Shown here: positions 62,747 through 64,000 of the stretch, in pieces
How positions within the stretch are numbered: position 1 is the first letter of the stretch
Layout: each line of letters opens with the position of its first letter
Assembly (NCBI RefSeq): GCF_024808255.1
Contig: NZ_JANTYS010000003.1
Location: 186,001 to 250,000, forward strand
Reading direction: 5' to 3'
Length of the DNA: 64,000 bases
Source of the DNA: Mucilaginibacter dorajii
GTDB taxonomy: Bacteria > Bacteroidota > Bacteroidia > Sphingobacteriales > Sphingobacteriaceae
Position numbers and translations under genes: made by a program
Notes under the pieces: generated by a model
Database searches by the model: none
What the model was told of the DNA's origin: nothing
The model's input: the letters and a program-made list of their open reading frames with translations, nothing else

Positions 62747-62879
62747 ATAGTGTAACCACCCCTCAATTTTTGTTAATAATTAATTTTTTTATTCGTGTGT
62801 TTTTAACGGTTATTGTGTAGTTTTATAATCTTATAAACCAAAATATAAGTTCCCCAATCGATTGCCGGTAATAAACTTT

Positions 62880-64000
62880 ATGAATTTTAAATTCTATATA
62901 TTATTTGTACTGCTTTTATGTACCCGGCAATTATTGTACGCCCAAAACGATCCATACAAGTTTTCGCATCTTGATATTACCAACGGCCTGTCTGACAATC
63001 ATGTAAATTATATTTTTAAAGACGAGAAAGGCTTCATATGGGTGGCCACCAATTCGGGCTTAAACAGGTACGATGGTTATAAATTCAAAGTTTTTAAGCA
63101 CGATGTAAAAGACCCCAATTCACTTACCGAAAATTTTATTTCGAGCATCAATGAAGGGCCGGGTAAAAAACTGTGGATCTTTACACATAGCGATATCAAT
63201 ATTTACAATTCGGCAAGAGAAAACTTTTCGGGCAGTTTGGCAGCCGAGCTAAAAAAATATAAGGTATTAACCAACCAGATCAGGTCGATAAAAAAAGACA
63301 AGGATGGTAATTACTGGTTTACCACCAGGGAAAAAGGGCTTTACAAATACGCTCCTGCCGATAGCTCAACGGTGTTTTACAGCACCGCACCAAACTCAAA
63401 TGTGGTGCTGCATACCAACAACGTAATGGATGTTGTAGCAACCCGCAGCAATGCCGTTTGGCTTATTTATGATGATGGCATTATAGAGGAACTGGATAGT
63501 AAAGTAAATAAAATTACCCGCCGGTTTGATGGCGTGGTAAAAGCAAACGCGTTTAAGCCAAAATCATACACCATGAGTGTTGATGATAAGGATAATTTGT
63601 GGATCTATTCGGCGGCCGGCCCTATTGGTACTTATTGTTATAATACGCAAACCAACGCGCTGCTGCATTATGGTAAAGATACTCCCGTTGGCAGGCTAAG
63701 CTCCAATATCATCAATAGCATCCTGCAGGCCGACGACGGCAAAATCTGGATAGGTACCGATCACGGTGGGCTAAACGTGCTCGATCCGGCGACAAATAAG
63801 GTTACATATGTGGTTAACAAGGAGGATGATCCGCAATCCATCAGCGGAAACAGTGTAAACCTTTTTAAAGATAATGACGGCATTATTTGGGCCGGTACTT
63901 TTAAGCAAGGGGTAAATTATTACCATAAAGCTATAATTCAGTTCCAGGTTTACCGACATTTACTAACGGATAACAACAGTTTGCCGTTTGAAGATATCAA
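62880..64000 (+). CDS. Hybrid two-component-type sensor with beta-propeller repeats (partial, runs off the window)
   Basis: An open frame of at least 373 codons starts at the ATG and has no stop before the edge. It has a signal peptide (ILFVLLLCTRQLLYAQ). Repeated seven-bladed-propeller (Reg_prop) segments follow, such as FKDEKGFIWVATNSGLNRYDG (residues ~43-63) and DGKIWIGTDHGGLNVLD (~286-302). This N-terminal region is that of hybrid two-component system (HTCS) proteins or of propeller histidine kinases, which sense glycans in the periplasm. The kinase, receiver and AraC domains would lie outside the window. Its target is probably a utilisation locus to the right. Confidence 0.85.
   Translation, partial: MNFKFYILFVLLLCTRQLLYAQNDPYKFSHLDITNGLSDNHVNYIFKDEKGFIWVATNSGLNRYDGYKFKVFKHDVKDPNSLTENFISSINEGPGKKLWIFTHSDINIYNSARENFSGSLAAELKKYKVLTNQIRSIKKDKDGNYWFTTREKGLYKYAPADSSTVFYSTAPNSNVVLHTNNVMDVVATRSNAVWLIYDDGIIEELDSKVNKITRRFDGVVKANAFKPKSYTMSVDDKDNLWIYSAAGPIGTYCYNTQTNALLHYGKDTPVGRLSSNIINSILQADDGKIWIGTDHGGLNVLDPATNKVTYVVNKEDDPQSISGNSVNLFKDNDGIIWAGTFKQGVNYYHKAIIQFQVYRHLLTDNNSLPFEDI

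Overview
The window looks like chromosome from a Bacteroidota member of the Sphingobacteriaceae (Mucilaginibacter/Pedobacter-like; the genus is an inference). The evidence is a SusC/SusD pair, a FecR/TonB-receptor/DUF4249 set, a hybrid-two-component-type sensor, type IX secretion genes (gldK, gldL, gldM, gldN), many lipoproteins and very weak ribosome-binding sites. I saw no rRNA, tRNA, CRISPR array, prophage or intact insertion sequence.

Layout. 0-7 kb is general metabolism: phosphoesterase, HAD phosphatase, MFS exporter, two SDR dehydrogenases and AraC regulators. 7.3-16.7 kb is a carbohydrate operon: a secreted clan-D-like glycosidase, a sugar porter, a 1114-residue DUF5107-like/TPR protein, an AraC regulator and galactose mutarotase. 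A paralogous AraC gene is divergent from it. 17.3-25 kb is a SusC/SusD locus with two DUF5000-type surface lipoproteins. 25.6-32.6 kb has a DM13 lipoprotein with a barrel protein, an esterase-like hydrolase and a GH106-type rhamnosidase. Together 7-33 kb reads as a polysaccharide utilisation region, possibly for galactose- and rhamnose-containing glycans (inference). 32.8-46.2 kb is mixed: VOC protein, M81 peptidase, DoxX, DUF4249/TonB receptor/FecR with a detached ECF sigma factor, a serine hydrolase, an alditol-oxidase-like flavoprotein, and a MarR/GNAT pair. 46.2-51.7 kb is a type IX secretion/gliding operon in the unusual order gldK-gldN-barrel-gldL-gldM. 52.1-62.1 kb holds a GH32 fructanase, a membrane acyltransferase pair, an oxidative sugar-acid module (IlvD/Edd dehydratase, SDR, SMP-30 lactonase), a Tat-exported PLP enzyme and a quinone-reductase-like protein. 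A sensor with beta-propeller repeats runs off the right edge.

Repeats. Intergenic space is filled with short palindromic elements. Most begin GTCATT and end AATGAC and fall into several sequence families. Two roughly 358-bp composites of these elements, at 53.7 and 62.4 kb, are near-identical and inverted, and bracket 8.3 kb of genes. One 141-bp element lies inside the secretion operon, and another supplies the stop codon of the VOC gene. This modular repeat system, the rearranged secretion operon and the DUF5107 operon with its paired AraC regulators are the points most worth following.
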